NCBI RefSeq assembly: GCF_963678635.1
Contig: NC_087066.1
Location: forward strand, 67,465,477-67,529,476
From: Symsagittifera roscoffensis
Lineage: Eukaryota; Xenacoelomorpha; Acoela; Convolutidae
Reading direction: 5' to 3'
DNA length: 64,000 nt
The notes under the pieces are model-generated. The model made no database searches and was not told where the DNA came from. It saw nothing but the letters and a program-made list of their open reading frames with translations. The position numbers and the translations under genes were made by a program. This document shows positions 22,401-33,600 of the stretch, in pieces (position 1 is the stretch's first letter; each line of letters starts with the position of its first letter).

Positions 22401-23085
22401 ACACAGATGATAAACAACTTTTGAGAAGGAGTCCCTTGAAAACACCACTATTAATGAAACATACTAGGTTAAGAATTGGTGCAAACTGCGAAATCAAACC
22501 TTTTGATCGTTTCCGGGTGTTCAGTGAGCTGGTGTACTTGAAAGATTTGCTTAATACCTTGATAGCCTTGAGTATGGAGTTTTTGACGAATGAGGGCTTC
22601 AATCTGAAGAAACAAGGATGATTAATGGAAAACAAAGGGAATGCGGTAGTAAAGACAAAACATACAAACTTCAGTGGCTCCCCATTTATGTCGAGGTAAA
22701 CTAGAAAAGGTGGGTTGAAGTGGAGATTTGACTAATCCCCGCTTTTCTTTTTCCGGCTTTGTTAAGTGATCTAAAATTCAGCAGAATTAAAATAAAACTG
22801 AACCAAAATACTTATGGCTAAAATGATTTCCAATTAACAAAGTCGAATGATGGATCGAGAAGAAGGATTTATGAAAAATATATTAAGATCCAGCATACCT
22901 GGTGGCCATTTCAACAGAAACTGTTTTGGAGTTGGTCTACCAGCAATTAGCTCATCGATGAGCTCTTTATTGGACCTAGGAGACCTCGCATTTCTTGACA
23001 GGCATGGTTTGATCTCTGGAAGTGTGGCTGCTCTGGATTCAAGTGTAAGATGTTGTCCCGAAACAGAAATATTATCAGCAACCAT
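4424..23085 (-). CDS. Multi-exon EF-hand protein (cilium/sperm EF-hand type, EFCAB6-like at best)
   Basis: Thirteen exons on the minus strand: 22899-23085, 22669-22700, 22500-22603, 22360-22434, 22222-22288, 17823-17992, 17620-17757, 6570-6590, 6029-6347, 5778-5843, 5311-5534, 4862-4954, 4424-4628. They sum to 1701 bases (566 residues plus TGA). All junctions are GT-AG and in phase except the donor at 22669, where the phase needs AAG|TTT. Three EF-hand-like units are visible: GYFTKQQIDDFL...LINFDDFISKF; YDLENVGAIPKNKLFHLW; FEKYDTISCGQVSL...ENGVYYHHFI. The loops keep Gly-6 and the hydrophobic position 8 but lack most acidic ligands, so calcium binding is doubtful. Degenerate serial EF-hands resemble ciliary/flagellar EF-hand proteins, but the family is an inference. 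The start is the ATG at 23085; an acceptor-like CTGTGCAG just upstream could mark a 5' UTR exon. The 21-base exon is the least certain. Confidence 0.75.
10643..11555 (+). pseudogene. FLYWCH zinc finger plus MULE transposase, frameshifted
   Basis: The first frame (10643-10903) has YAYFKHRILTDTSISWRCVL followed by KCNGRLRT. This is a FLYWCH zinc finger, the DNA-binding part of animal MULE transposases. The second frame (10818-11555) continues with the transposase core: WFCDGTFSTAP (first Asp), PIVYTLLPDKKEETY, IDFE (second acidic site) and CYFHLSQS (C-x2-H). A single frame change near 10880-10900 separates the two. The usual third catalytic Glu region is not recognisable before the stop at 11555, so the C-terminus looks lost. 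The element is probably inactive. Confidence 0.8.
11817..11890 (-). repeat. tRNA-like sequence inside the MULE
   Basis: On the minus strand TTGGCCGAGTGATGAAG resembles an A box of Leu/Ser-type tRNAs. AGTTCAAATCTC, about 40 bases further on, resembles a B box. The acceptor stem does not pair well. It may be a tRNA-derived SINE fragment or a decayed tRNA. Confidence 0.35.
15274..15327 (+). repeat. tRNA-like (SINE-head) remnant
   Basis: GGTAGTTCAGAGAGGTC resembles an A box and GGTTTGAGTCCC a B box, with suitable spacing. No cloverleaf can be completed by eye. Confidence 0.25.
15744..15812 (-). repeat. tRNA-like remnant, possibly SINE-derived
   Basis: The minus strand reads GGGAGCAGTAAGGCAAGCG (A-box region) and then CTCTCAGCAAGAGAG, which forms a perfect short stem. 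GAGTTCGAATCCC, a good B box/T-loop, follows. The 5' half does not match a standard acceptor stem. A tRNA pseudogene or the head of a SINE is more likely than a functional tRNA. Confidence 0.4.
17993..22221. other. 4.2-kb intron of the EF-hand gene
   Basis: This intron lies between the exons at 17823-17992 and 22222-22288. It is mostly AT-rich. Near 18440-18480 there is a CTACTACTACTAC microsatellite followed by TGCGTTTATTGTCCG, a layout seen at retroposon tails. The repeat array 20080-21990 occupies the part nearest the upstream exon. A 102-codon open frame at 19282-19590 has no recognisable domain and I do not regard it as a gene. Confidence 0.5.
20080..21990. repeat. Four diverged tandem copies of an intron repeat
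   Basis: The landmark ATGATATATCACTC...CTGATTT(G/T)GCGTGGAAA occurs near 20158, 20761, 21388 and 21776. It is followed each time by AACACAC(C/T)(C/G)GAAT, CAAAGTTCCTCCCC or a related word. In two copies GTAGCCGGTTAATGTGCA or a variant follows. A fifth copy sits at about 7870 in the other large intron. Units are roughly 600, 630 and 390 bases apart. Short open frames inside them are by-products of the repeat. Confidence 0.6.
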
Positions 23086-23342
23086 TTTCAAAAAGCTGCA
23101 CAGAAAATGACTTCAATGTTTCAAAATAATTTGATTTATTAATCATGCTTAGCATGTCTGAAATTCACGAGAAAACGAAAATTCCGAAATTCCTAATTGA
23201 CATTAATTGACGTTTTTTTTTGCCTTCTGATGTTTAGGTTTTTGCCTTCTGATTTCTACATTTTGAAAGAGAAAAATCTAATTTTTTTCAATTATATCTC
23301 CGGGTGAAGGCTTTTTTGCCCCCCATTGAGTAAAACCAAGTC

Positions 23343-24352
23343 ATGAGTCAACAACAACTGACGGAATCTCAGCTACCAATTACTCACGAAGTGCTGATTG
23401 AAACGGAGACAAATTTCAGAAGTGCGCTAACAGCAAACAAATCGGCGACAGAAAAAAAACAAATCCAAATAATCAAAATCATCCCCCCATTCTCGAGAGA
23501 AATTGTAAAGTCTACTTAACAGGACGGTATTTCCCATGGGATGCTTTCCAAGGTCTCATAGACCCAAGAACATTTACCCTAAACTAGCAAAAATCAAATT
23601 GTCGAACTTGCCTTATGAATGCAACGATATCGAAGCGAAATTAATTCTCCAATTGCCAGAAGACATAATTCATAGCCCCATATTCCAACGTGAGACCTGT
23701 ATCGTAACTGAACCGGGTCAGTATAATTACACAGGAAGAGCAATTTTAGAAGTTAAAATACAAAACGAAGAACAAGAGAAAAAGCTGAAGGACTGGTCTT
23801 AGAAATCGGGAATGGATGGCTTCAAAATGTGGGAAGGTGTAGAAATCTCGTTTCACATACCTTCACTATATGAATGTCAAAAATGCAAGATGTCTGGACG
23901 CCAAGAAAAAGGTCATCACGATGATTGGTGCAACATAGGCAACCAAATAACCAAAAATCCAAATAATCACTACCCACAAAAACCAAGCTCCTATAATGTC
24001 AGCAACGAGAAAAACAATGACGAAACAAAAAGCGATAAGTTTTGTAATGGTACCGAACATGAAGAAGATAAGAATGTTGAAGCACCACCATCTAGAGTTT
24101 TGACTGATGAATCTAAAACAAACAGTGCAGCAACTCCAAGTGAAGATCGTAGATTTTCATTCTTACTCTGCAAAAGAAAAAAAGACAATTTAAATATCGA
24201 AAATAACAAACGAAAATGTTCCTCTGACGGAAGAATGCTTACAAAAAGAGAGCGTGAAACTTCACCAACCTCTTGGTCAGTTTTAACGAGGAAGAAAGGG
24301 CCAAAAATGAAATCTAAAAATAACGGAGAAGACTTGGTTGGAGGGAAGTTTT
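23343..24352 (+). pseudogene. LINE ORF1 with zinc knuckle, split by stops and cut by the giant LTR element
   Basis: Three consecutive frames make up the remnant: 23343-23519 (begins MSQQQLTESQL), 23536-23802 and 23812 to the LTR. The last holds a knuckle, CQKCKMSGRQEKGHHDDWC (C-x2-C-x9-H-x4-C), as in the nucleic-acid-binding ORF1 protein of L1/Tx1-like LINEs. A lysine/serine-rich tail follows. A diverged copy of the first part lies at 51870-52310 and retains about 250 bases missing here. The frame is interrupted at 24352 by the 5' LTR of copy A, and the LINE resumes at 47165 with the endonuclease. Confidence 0.7.
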
Positions 24353-24771
24353 TGTGCCAGTCGGTCATATTTGGAAGTTTGACCTTGAGAAGAGCAGAAA
24401 ATACTTGATTTTGAAGTGAAATTTAATTTTTCAAAATTTCGAATGGAACATGTCATGCACGATTTTCTCGCGATAACTGAAAATCAGAAAAAGAAATCAG
24501 AACAATTTTAGAACAATTGCGGGAAAGTAGTCAGATAAAAACGAGTGGGAAATTGCTATTCGCAATTTCCATCATAGTGAACAAGAGTAGAGCTGTCCTA
24601 TTCGAAACAGAAACCAGCGTATTCCCACGAGTTGGATAGTCGTGTCTGGAGTTCTTCTATTCTAAAGCTGGACCAGAGTGAACCTTCAGCGGAAAGGCGG
24701 ACAACTAGAGTGTCCCAACGGTCCATGAGAACTCAAATTCTAGAGCATAGACTTATCCTTGTCGTACAAAC

Positions 24772-24778
24772 TATAAAA
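24772..24778 (+). promoter_or_regulatory. TATA box of the copy A LTR promoter
   Basis: TATAAAA lies about 190 bases before the AATAAA signal in the same LTR. This spacing and order are what a retroelement U3 needs. Transcription would begin about 25-30 bases downstream. The same site recurs in the 3' LTR at 46682-46688. Confidence 0.6.
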
Positions 24779-24960
24779 CATTAAACTTCTTTTAGTTATT
24801 TATTTCTTGAGTTAGTTACCAACTGGATCATTTCCCAATTCTTGAGCGTGCTGCTATGTGAGTACAAATTTAAATTCTAGAGTGTGTTTTGTAATTGTTA
24901 TGTTGAGGTGAGGCGAGTTTTAGGTTGATCCATCTGAAATGGATCAAAGTTCCACTCTCT

Positions 24961-24966
24961 AATAAA
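24961..24966 (+). terminator. Polyadenylation signal in the copy A LTR
   Basis: AATAAA lies downstream of the TATA box. In the 3' LTR the same word (46871-46876) would direct 3' end formation of the genomic RNA, fixing R at roughly 24800-24985. Confidence 0.55.
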
Positions 24967-25265
24967 AAGTAACTTAACGGATTGTTCCAACCCGGTTTTT
25001 AACGGCGTTCATGTATTTTGGGTATTTAGAGACCTAAGTATGGGGACGTTTCTAATTCTAGAGTGGGGGGATATTTTAGTAGTAGCCTTTAAGCTGTAAC
25101 GGGTCGTAGTCTCGTGTCACAAGCGAACCGAACTGGCTCCGACCGTTCTTGAGGTGGAAAAACACAAGAGATAGTGTCCCTGACCCTTGAGCCAGTGGTT
25201 ATAGGGCCTATTTTTCTTGAGCCTCATGTGTGACTGTAGTAGACGAATGTTACATAGTGTTTTTA

Positions 25266-25280
25266 TGGCGCTCCTGGGTG
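25266..25280 (+). promoter_or_regulatory. Primer-binding-site candidate of copy A
   Basis: TGGCGCTCCTGGGTG begins 11 bases after the LTR end. It starts with TGG, complementary to a tRNA CCA tail. The matching tRNA 3' end would read CACCCAGGAGCGCCA. I cannot assign the amino acid. Confidence 0.5.
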
Positions 25281-25744
25281 TTTACGACATCAAGACTACG
25301 GAGTCGAACCCACTTGAGACAGCTTCGGGCTGAATGCCCATTCTAGAGTACCGGCGGTACGGTTCGACAGGAACGTGCAAACCTTCCGGTTGTACCGTGA
25401 TAGCTTTTTAAGAAAACTCGAGAAAATTTCCTGGTGCGCTCTCCGAACGAGGCTTAGCTAACCGAGTAAAGGGGGGCAACTAGGGGGACAAAAACACGAG
25501 CAAAAAGACAAAAAGCAAAACAAAAACCAAAAAAGAATAGAAAAAGGAACAAAAACCATAAAACGAAAAAAGACAGTGACTTTGACACCAGATTAGTTGG
25601 ATCAAACCTTTATATTAATTAAATAGTATACCCATACTGTTTTACAAGTTCGATCGTTTCGATCAACCTAGCAATTTAAACCAGTAAACTGAATAAAGTG
25701 CCCGAAGTGGGGCGTTGTCAAGGGTTTTCAGATAGCTTGGAACT

Positions 25745-25945
25745 TAGCTGGACCAATAGGAAACTTGACTGGAAGAGGTGACCAGCCGAGTGGGAAAGTG
25801 GTTCAGGGACACTTGAGCTGAACCAATAGGAGACTTGACTGGAAGAGGTGACCAGCCGAGTGGGAAAGTGGTTCAGGGACACTTGGCTGAACCAATAGGA
25901 GACTGGACTGGAACAGGTGACCAGTCGAGTGGGAAAGCAGCCAAG
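25745..25945 (+). repeat. Three tandem copies of a ~70-bp unit with CCAAT words
   Basis: The unit reads CTGAACCAATAGGAGACTTG...GACCAGCCGAGTGGGAAAG...CAGGGACACTTG and occurs three times with few differences; the last is the most diverged. Each copy carries ACCAATAGG, a CCAAT-box sequence. It may be an enhancer or an RNA structure repeat. Confidence 0.8.
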
Positions 25946-26774
25946 AAGGATTTGGCAATTCTCGAGTTCTCGAGTTGGGCAGAACGGGTATCGTTAGAAT
26001 CCACATTACATTATAAGAGATAAGTGTAAAATTGGATAAGCGAAATCCCCCAGTTTTGAGGAACGTTTTTACTTGAGCAGGCCTGGAAACAGGTCTACGG
26101 TTTTCTCTTGAGAAGTTTAGCACCCGGCGCTTAAAGAAATTTTTAGGCTTAAGAAGGGGGGCTAGAAAGGGGGGAGGTTAGAAGGGGGGCTGGTTAAGTT
26201 AGAGGTTGGCGGTTGTAAATTGTAAAAAGGGGGAAATTAGAGTAACTAATTAGTCGACATCGTTGACTTAGTTACATTAGAAATTAACACGCGTTGGTAA
26301 TATTAGGTGGGGATCCAAAATTCAACTCGAGTTAAGACTGGTACGCTGGTTGGTTTGGTAGGGGGGACCGGATATAGACAGCTTTTGTGATACCCCATAA
26401 GATCACTAGTGGGGGGAGGAAAACGCGTGGCAATTAGGTACCAGACATTTTTTTTTAGACGAAAGGTAGACATTGGTCACCTTTGAATTTCAGGTGGGCT
26501 CATTTTTCTGTTTTTATTATTTTTCTTACTTAGATTTTTGTTGCATTTTAGTGAGGATTTGTGTTTGGTTTTATACGAACAGGTGATCACAAGATACCTG
26601 CGCACCTACATTGAAATAGAAACAACCAAAAAGAAGAGGGGGTCAGCATTTGGCTTTTAAGAGAGGGTTTTTGGGAAAATTTTACTAGAGCTTGAGTGGT
26701 GGTACAAAGTACGGTGATTCAAGAAGACCCTACAACGAGGAAGACACTCCGTGACGAGTATTGGGACAAGACCG

Positions 26775-27360
26775 AAGAAGTCTTGGGACAGAGCAGTCTT
26801 GGGATAGTGGTCTTGGGACAGGGTCTTGGGACAGTGGTCTTGGGACAGGGTCTTGGGACAGTGGTCTTGGGACAGGGTCTTGGGACAGTGGTCTTGGGAC
26901 AGTGGTCTTGGGACAGTGGTCTTGGGACAGGGTCTTGGGACAGGGGTCTTGGGACGGGGGTCTTGGGACAGGGTCTTGGGACAGTGGTCTTGGGACAGTG
27001 GTCTTGGGACACTAGTCTTGGGACACTAGTCTTGGGACACCAGCCTTGGGACACTGGTCTTGGGACACTACCCTTGGGACACTAGTCTTGGGACAGTAGT
27101 CTTGGGACACTAGTCTTGGGACACTAGTCTTGGGACACCAGCCTTGGGACACTGGTCTTGGGACACTACCCTTGGGACACTAGTCTTGGGACAGTAGTCT
27201 TGGGACACTAGCCTTGGGACACTAGTCTTGGGACAGTGGTCTTGGGACACTAGCCTTGGGACACTGGTCTTGGGACACTACCCTTGGGACAGTAGTCTTG
27301 GGACACTAGTCTTGGGACAGTAGTCTTGGAACAGTGGCCTTGGTACAAGGGTCTTAGGAC
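26775..27360 (+). repeat. About 40 tandem 14-bp units (TCTTGGGACAGTGG type)
   Basis: The unit TCTTGGGACA is followed by GTGG, GGGG, CTAG, GTAG, CCAG or CTGG, and the 14-base period is kept over nearly 600 bases. The first part uses mostly GTGG/GGG spacers and the later part CTAG/GTAG spacers. A higher-order repeat near 27001-27240 shows recent segmental copying. There are no spacers of unique sequence, so it is not a CRISPR. All open frames across it on both strands are repeat artefacts. Confidence 0.95.
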
Positions 27361-27642
27361 ACTAGCGGAGAGTACTGTGATAGTGACGAATAGTCTTGGG
27401 ACGGTATAGAAATTGAAGTCAAATTACAACAAGTGCGTTTTAAGACAGAATAAGACAAATCGAAATAGGTAGGGTTAAGACCAAATTAAGGAAAATTTTT
27501 CGGAGGTTTTAGAAAGAGAATTGGATAAGGTTTTTAACACGTTGTACAGAGTTTGTTACCACAAAAAATATTTTTTTTTACCCTTAGAATAGAATCGTGT
27601 ATATAATAAAATTGTAAATAAAAGCAGTTGTAAATAGAAATA

Positions 27643-30600
27643 ATGAGGCGGAGTAGGGTACCGGTGCTCGAAAAAAGGTCAAGTGGATCAAACACGAAGT
27701 ATAATTCATCGCTGCGCGGAACGACATCAACGGGCCCAAAGATAACGAAGACGAATTTTTCAGTTAACATGGTCAGCACAAGGAGTACAGCGGAGAACAG
27801 GGCGAAAGAGGGCACGGAAGGGGAGCGAGTAGACCCCACCATCGAGATTGATCTAGAGACACCCGATCAAAGTGTGGATGAAACAGGGAAGATGGCGACA
27901 GAGTCAACTCCAATGCCCAATGCAGAGGAACCAAACCAGAAACCCATAGAGTTCTCACCGATAGATGACGCGGAAGATGCAATAGGCAACACCGAAGAAA
28001 CGGTGAAAGAAGACTCTCAAGTAAAGAGGACATCTTTTACGGAAAAATTGGGAATAATGTTCGGAATAAAAACGAAAGAAAACGTGACTGAAGAACCAAA
28101 AGCAGAAAGAGCACGAACGTTTGGGACAGTGAGCACGAAGACCTCAGAAGCCAATCCAAGAGAGGAACAAGCTAAAGCAGAGGCTACGGCCGAAGAGAGA
28201 CCAACGGCTGACCATGAAGAAACTACCATTGAACTGGGCGATTTGTTGGCGAAATTAAATCAGATCGACAAAAGACTTAAGAACAGTGAAGAAGACAGAG
28301 AGGTGATAAAAAAGGAAATAAGATACAACAAGCACGAGTATCTAGACAGTTATTTTAACCTGGCTAAGGCAACAGAGGAGAGACTCAAGGAGATGTCAGA
28401 CAAGGTAGAAGCCACCAATGAAGAACGGGAAAAGAACATCAAAACAGACATGCAACAATTGAAGAACCGATATGATGATGTTAACAGCCAATTAGGGAGC
28501 CTGGAAAGGAGAATGGACACAATGAGCAAGAGTCAAGCCGAGAGTTCGTGTGCAATACAGGCGAAGTTGGATGCAATCCTGAGAGGTTCTACTCAACAAG
28601 AAAGACCGGCAGTGGATCGCACGCAAGGCACCAGAGTTGACTTTGCAGAACCACAAAGGAACAAACGACAATCGACACCGTTGCCCTTAACCAGGGATGC
28701 GATAAGCATAGCACCAACAGCTGCGAAAACAATAATGAAGAATGGAACGTCGAATACAACGACTGCTCCGGGAGATTCAACAGCTAACAGCAACACAGGA
28801 CCGGATGCTATGACATGGGCCAGCACTTGGGAGATGATGAACAGGACTCTAGAGGCCTTCGCCACGAGGAACACTGACTCGAGCGACAGGAGAGAGGGAA
28901 AATCAAGAAAGACATTCAAGAAGCCAAAAGAATTCAAGGACGACTCCGATGGATGCATTGACACTTGGGTGGAAGTGATGAGATTACATCTAGAACAAGA
29001 CAACTTGAGTGACGAAAGACAAGCATGTACAGCCATACTGAGCAACTTGGAAGGAACGGCATTAAAATGCGTGGTCGCAAAGAAGGAGGAAGAACGCGAC
29101 ACCGCGGACAAGATCTTCGAGATATTGCTGAATCGGTTCGGGTCAGGCATGAAGGGTCACCAAGCGATGATGCGATTTGAAAAGAGAAGGCAGAGGGACG
29201 ACGAGTCAATAGATCGGTTCCTAGATGACCTCGAGAGCTTGAGAAGGAGGAGTGACCCAGAGGAGTCGACAAATAGACGGAACTTTAGCATTGCCTCGAA
29301 GTTCATCGATGGGGTGAAAAGTGATGACTTAAGGACAATGTTAGCAACATACTACACATTGTCGAAGGACAGCGCACCCACCCCAGAAGAAATGAGACAG
29401 AAATCAAGAGAATACATGCTGATGAAACCTAAGAAGTACTCATATTCCGAAAACAGGAACACGCAAGGGGGAAGCCAACCCCAGAGGTCATCATGGTACA
29501 AACCTAGAGATGATATGGACAAGCGCAGATCATGCGCGAACTGCGGGTCAGCGGATCATCATGTGGCTGACTGCACAACGTACAAACAAGGCATGAAGAG
29601 CCTAGGTTATGCACCGGATGAAGAGGATATGAGCCAGATGGAGGAACACGAGTACTATAACGGCTTAATCATCAAGATAGGCGCCAGATGCTTCTTCTGT
29701 AACCAGGAGGGGCACTTCAGAATGGATTGTCCCTTGTTCTGGGAAGCGGTCAAGGACCAGAATCACCCCAAACATAAGTTGGCATTAGCGGCGGTGCAGA
29801 ATCAGCGGAACAGGCAAAACGAGTTTGAATCTAGGAACTTGGGGGCACCAAACACCGAATTGCCGACGAAGACAGTGAAAGCTGTTACACATGTTAGTGG
29901 TGCGTTAGAGTCCGCGGCCGGAAGCTCTCTAGAGATAAATTATGAGAAAGCGGCGACGGAAGCAATTGCCAAAGTGAAACAAGATCTGGCTGCGAAAGAA
30001 ATAGAGCAACGACTAAAGTTGGAGATCGAAAGACAGAATTTTAACGGAGCATTAACCGGATCGAACTCAATACCAGAGGCTAGAACGGGCTCAATGAAGA
30101 CCGGGAATTGTAACACCGTGAAAATGGTGACAGGTAAACCTTTTGGAATATCGAAAATCGGAGCAAGAATAATGTCGATAATCACAGTGGGCGGACACGA
30201 GGTAACCAGAAACTTGAGCGAGCCGAGCGACCAGACGATAATGCACGTTGACGTGTATGCAGACTACTTGAGTGGAATAAGTCCACAAACGACTTCTAGA
30301 GCGCTCAGGGCACTACTCACGAGAGGGGGCAGCAAATCGGTACGTGTTGACAATAGGTACACTGAAGCTTATGGTCCACACGAGGTCATGCTAAATATAG
30401 ATGGAATCAACATCTATACCAAGACGATGATAACATGCGACGAAGACCTAATTGGACAAATCTATGTAGGGAAAGAAGAATTGAAAGTAAGATCGATTGG
30501 ACACTGCGCTATGCTCGAAGAAGATGCAATGTACATCGGGACGGAAGCAGACGTGACAGGGCACGTGCTAGACATAAATGGCAAAAAGACTCAGTTACGT

Positions 30601-33600
30601 GGATTACTCGACACGGGAGCAGTCTTGAGCGTCATACCAATCGAAACATGGGAAAAAATGGGCTTTGACAAAGGTGACTTGATAGACTCTAGAATACGGC
30701 TGTCAGCTGCAAACAAAGGGGCCCTTCGGGTGTTGGGCAGGACGCCGATAATAGCTCTCAATTTGGGGGAACGTAACCTGTGGATGAGCTTCATCGTGGT
30801 AGAAAACCTAGATGAATCTGACCAATTCATTTTGGGCAGAGACTTCATCAGGAATTTCGACGTAACGATTGATCTAAATAATGCAATGTTCAGGATACGG
30901 AACCCGGATAGGAGGTACGCAATCAAACCGGTAAATTTAATAATGGCAAATGAAAACAAAGCACCGGTATTCTTGAGTAGGAGAGTGAGGTTAAAAGCTA
31001 ATGAAGCGGCAATCGTAAGCTTGAGGATGAAAAATTATAATGAACTAAGTGACAACAAGCAAGTGTGTATAGTTCCAAATCCTAATAGTCAAAGCGCTGC
31101 TGTTTTAGGAAGATCATTTTCGATAACGAAGAGCGGCCTCTGCGTCAGTGTCTTGTTGAATACCCTTGATATACCGATCACGATACAGAGAGGGAGGAAG
31201 CTGGGATATGCTTTACCGGTTAAAACTCGATATGAAACAATTGAAAACTCAAAACAAAATGAAGTTGTTGATTGTCCCAACCACAGGGACAAAATTTGTA
31301 TCTTGAGACGATTGCAGAGAATAAAAGATTCTTCAGGTCTTATCAAATCACTTAAGTCAGAAACGGACGATGGGCTTTCGAGCTGTTCGAACTTTCCAGA
31401 GCGACCCACACTAGATGAAATGCAAATTGATAAACCGGTTCTGCCGGAGATTGAACATTTAAGGGGCAAACTGAAAGATGAACAGCTCGAAGCTATCAAG
31501 GACGTACTAGAGCGAAACGAGGAGGTCTTTTCAAGGCATAAGGCGGATATCGGGTGTTGTAATTTTGTTGAACATGAAATTGAACTTGAGGAAAACGCGG
31601 TACCACACAGGGAGGGGGCGAGGCGCATGACCCCACACAAATCGGACGCGTGTAGAAAAGAAATCGAAACGTTACTAGAGTATGACATGATAGAACCATC
31701 CAAGTCACCGTGGGCGTGTGGAGTAGTGATGGCCAAAAAGAAAGGCGACCAGTTAAGGTTTTGTTGTGACTTTCGATACCTGAACTCCGTCACGGTGAAG
31801 GATGCCTATCCCATACCTAGAATTGATGAGAGCCTCTCGAAGTTAGGTGATGCAAAATTTTTTACGACTCTTGATTTAGGCTCGGCTTTTTGGCAGGTAC
31901 CATTAAGGAAGCAAGACAGGGACAAGACAGGGTTCGCCTGCGAGTTGGGTCTGTTTCAATGGAAACGGATGCCGTTTGGACTCTGCAATGCAACAGCCAC
32001 GTTTCAGCGGCTGATGGCACACGCGTTAATAGGCGTGACGAAGAAGTACGGCAACCTGGTAATGTGCTACGTGGACGACGTGGTAATAGCGACGCCGACA
32101 CTAGAAGACCACATCGAGAGGCTTGACGAGGTGTTCGCGTGCATGAAGAGATCGGGGCTGAAGTGTAAACCATCAAAGTGCGAGATACTCAAGGACTCGA
32201 TTAAATACTTGGGAAGGATGGTAGATAAGCACGGCATTAGACCTGATCCAGACGCCGTGGAAGCAGTCCTAACCTGGAAATCACCGAAGACGGAGCACCA
32301 GCTGATGAGCTTCCTGGGTTTCGCCAACTATTATAGAGAATTCATCAAGGGCTATGCGGACAAGGTATACCCGATGCAACAACTAATGAGACATAAGGGC
32401 AAGAAGTTCACGTGGAACAACGCGGCAGAAGAGTCATTCCAGAGAATAAAGAAAGAGCTATGTGAGGCACCAGTACTGGGTATGCCGACAGAGAAGGGGA
32501 TGTACGTGCTAGACACGGACGCGTCAGTAGTCGCCATTTCTGGGATTCTCCATCAAGAACAAGAATGGAATGGGAAGACAGTCTTGAGACCAATAGCATA
32601 CGGGAGCAAGGTCCTAAGTGACACAGAAATGAAGTACGGAGCACCGAAAGCAGAGATGTTCGCGGTGGTCACCTTTGTCGAAAAATACAGAGCATACCTA
32701 GGCAGTGAGCCCTTCAAGCTGCGAGTCGACAACCGAGCACTAAGCTGGCTGAAAACGTACTCAATGGACCAGAGCTATATTGGGAGGTGGATAGTTCGCT
32801 TGGATGGATACAACATGATAATTGAGCACAGAACACGAGATAAACATCAAAATGCTGACAGCTTGAGTAAGAAGACGGAGTTCTACGAGAGGCAAGAACA
32901 AAGAGAGGCGGACAGACCTGAGATCAAAGACGGCTTCTCCTTTATGGACAAAGAAACGTACGACAGTCTTCCACTCACGAGATGGCTGGACAAATCAGGC
33001 AAACCGATAGAAGATCATCCCGAATTGCCGAAAGAGCCTCTTGAAAAGACCATCTTGAAGAAAAATAGAGGGATTCCGATAGGAATAATGCTCAAGTCCA
33101 AGATCGTGAGGGAAACACTCAAGGCAAAAGGTTATGATCTCATCCAGGTAGAGGAGGGAACGGTCCGAATAGATGAAGACTTAATGAGGTTGCTTGAGAA
33201 ACTATCAGATAACAAGCCCGTGATCCAAGGGAAAGGTCAGGAGGCACCGGAACTAACCATACTTCGGAGAGAAGAAACAGTGAACAATACTGACGTCTCA
33301 AAAGGGAGCATCACTGATAGCAAGGAAGTTGTGCGATCACTAGTTGAAAAAATCCCCGAAAAAGTTCTGGAGCAGACAAAAGTCAGGGATAAGAAAGTGA
33401 CATTCAGAGAAGAAATTGAACACCTGGGACTAGATCAAGAGTCCGGGGAGTGGTACAGATTCATGGAAGAAGACGGAACCGGAGAAGGAAAATTGTCCGG
33501 GGAGCGTAAAGAATGGGATGAAGATTCGGATGAGAGCAGTGAGGATCAAGACAGTCTATGCATGATACTGGCCGAAGAGAAGATGAGACAGCACGACAGG

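Larger units (their letters stand above)
24353..25254 (+). repeat. 5' LTR of copy A
   Basis: It starts TGTGCCAGTCGG and ends GAATGTTACA, which are short perfect inverted ends (TGT/ACA). It is matched base for base by 46263-47164 apart from one substitution. It contains a TATA box and a polyadenylation signal that allow a U3-R-U5 division, with R starting near 24800. A strong splice-donor-like GTGAGT lies at 24858-24863, inside the transcribed part. The motif CTTGAG occurs six times. Confidence 0.95.
25255..27642 (+). other. Leader of copy A between the 5' LTR and ORF1
   Basis: This 2.4-kb untranslated region is unusually long for Ty3 elements. It contains a PBS-like site near its start, a 72-bp repeat block (25745-25945), G-rich runs around 26150-26430, and a 14-bp tandem array (26775-27360). 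Open frames in the array are only the translation of the repeat. Packaging and splicing signals would be expected here. Confidence 0.6.

Noticed and set aside
22372-22635. Single 87-codon minus-strand frame covering exons 3 and 4
   Set aside because: It is a different frame that ignores the splice sites. The spliced reading gives an EF-hand (GYFTKQQIDDFL...), the unspliced one gives nothing recognisable.
22421-23110. Plus-strand frames of 66 and 87 codons opposite the first exons of the EF-hand gene
   Set aside because: The minus strand gives phase-consistent exons with splice sites here. The plus frames have no domain.
26719-27085. Four overlapping open frames on both strands with repeating GLGTVVLGQ / CPKTTVPRP peptides
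   Set aside because: They are the translation of the 14-bp tandem array. A period that is not a multiple of three opens all frames of a simple repeat, and there is no independent coding signal.
26775-27360. Array considered as a CRISPR
   Set aside because: Units are contiguous with 4-base variable tails. There are no unique spacers, and the setting is an animal LTR retrotransposon.
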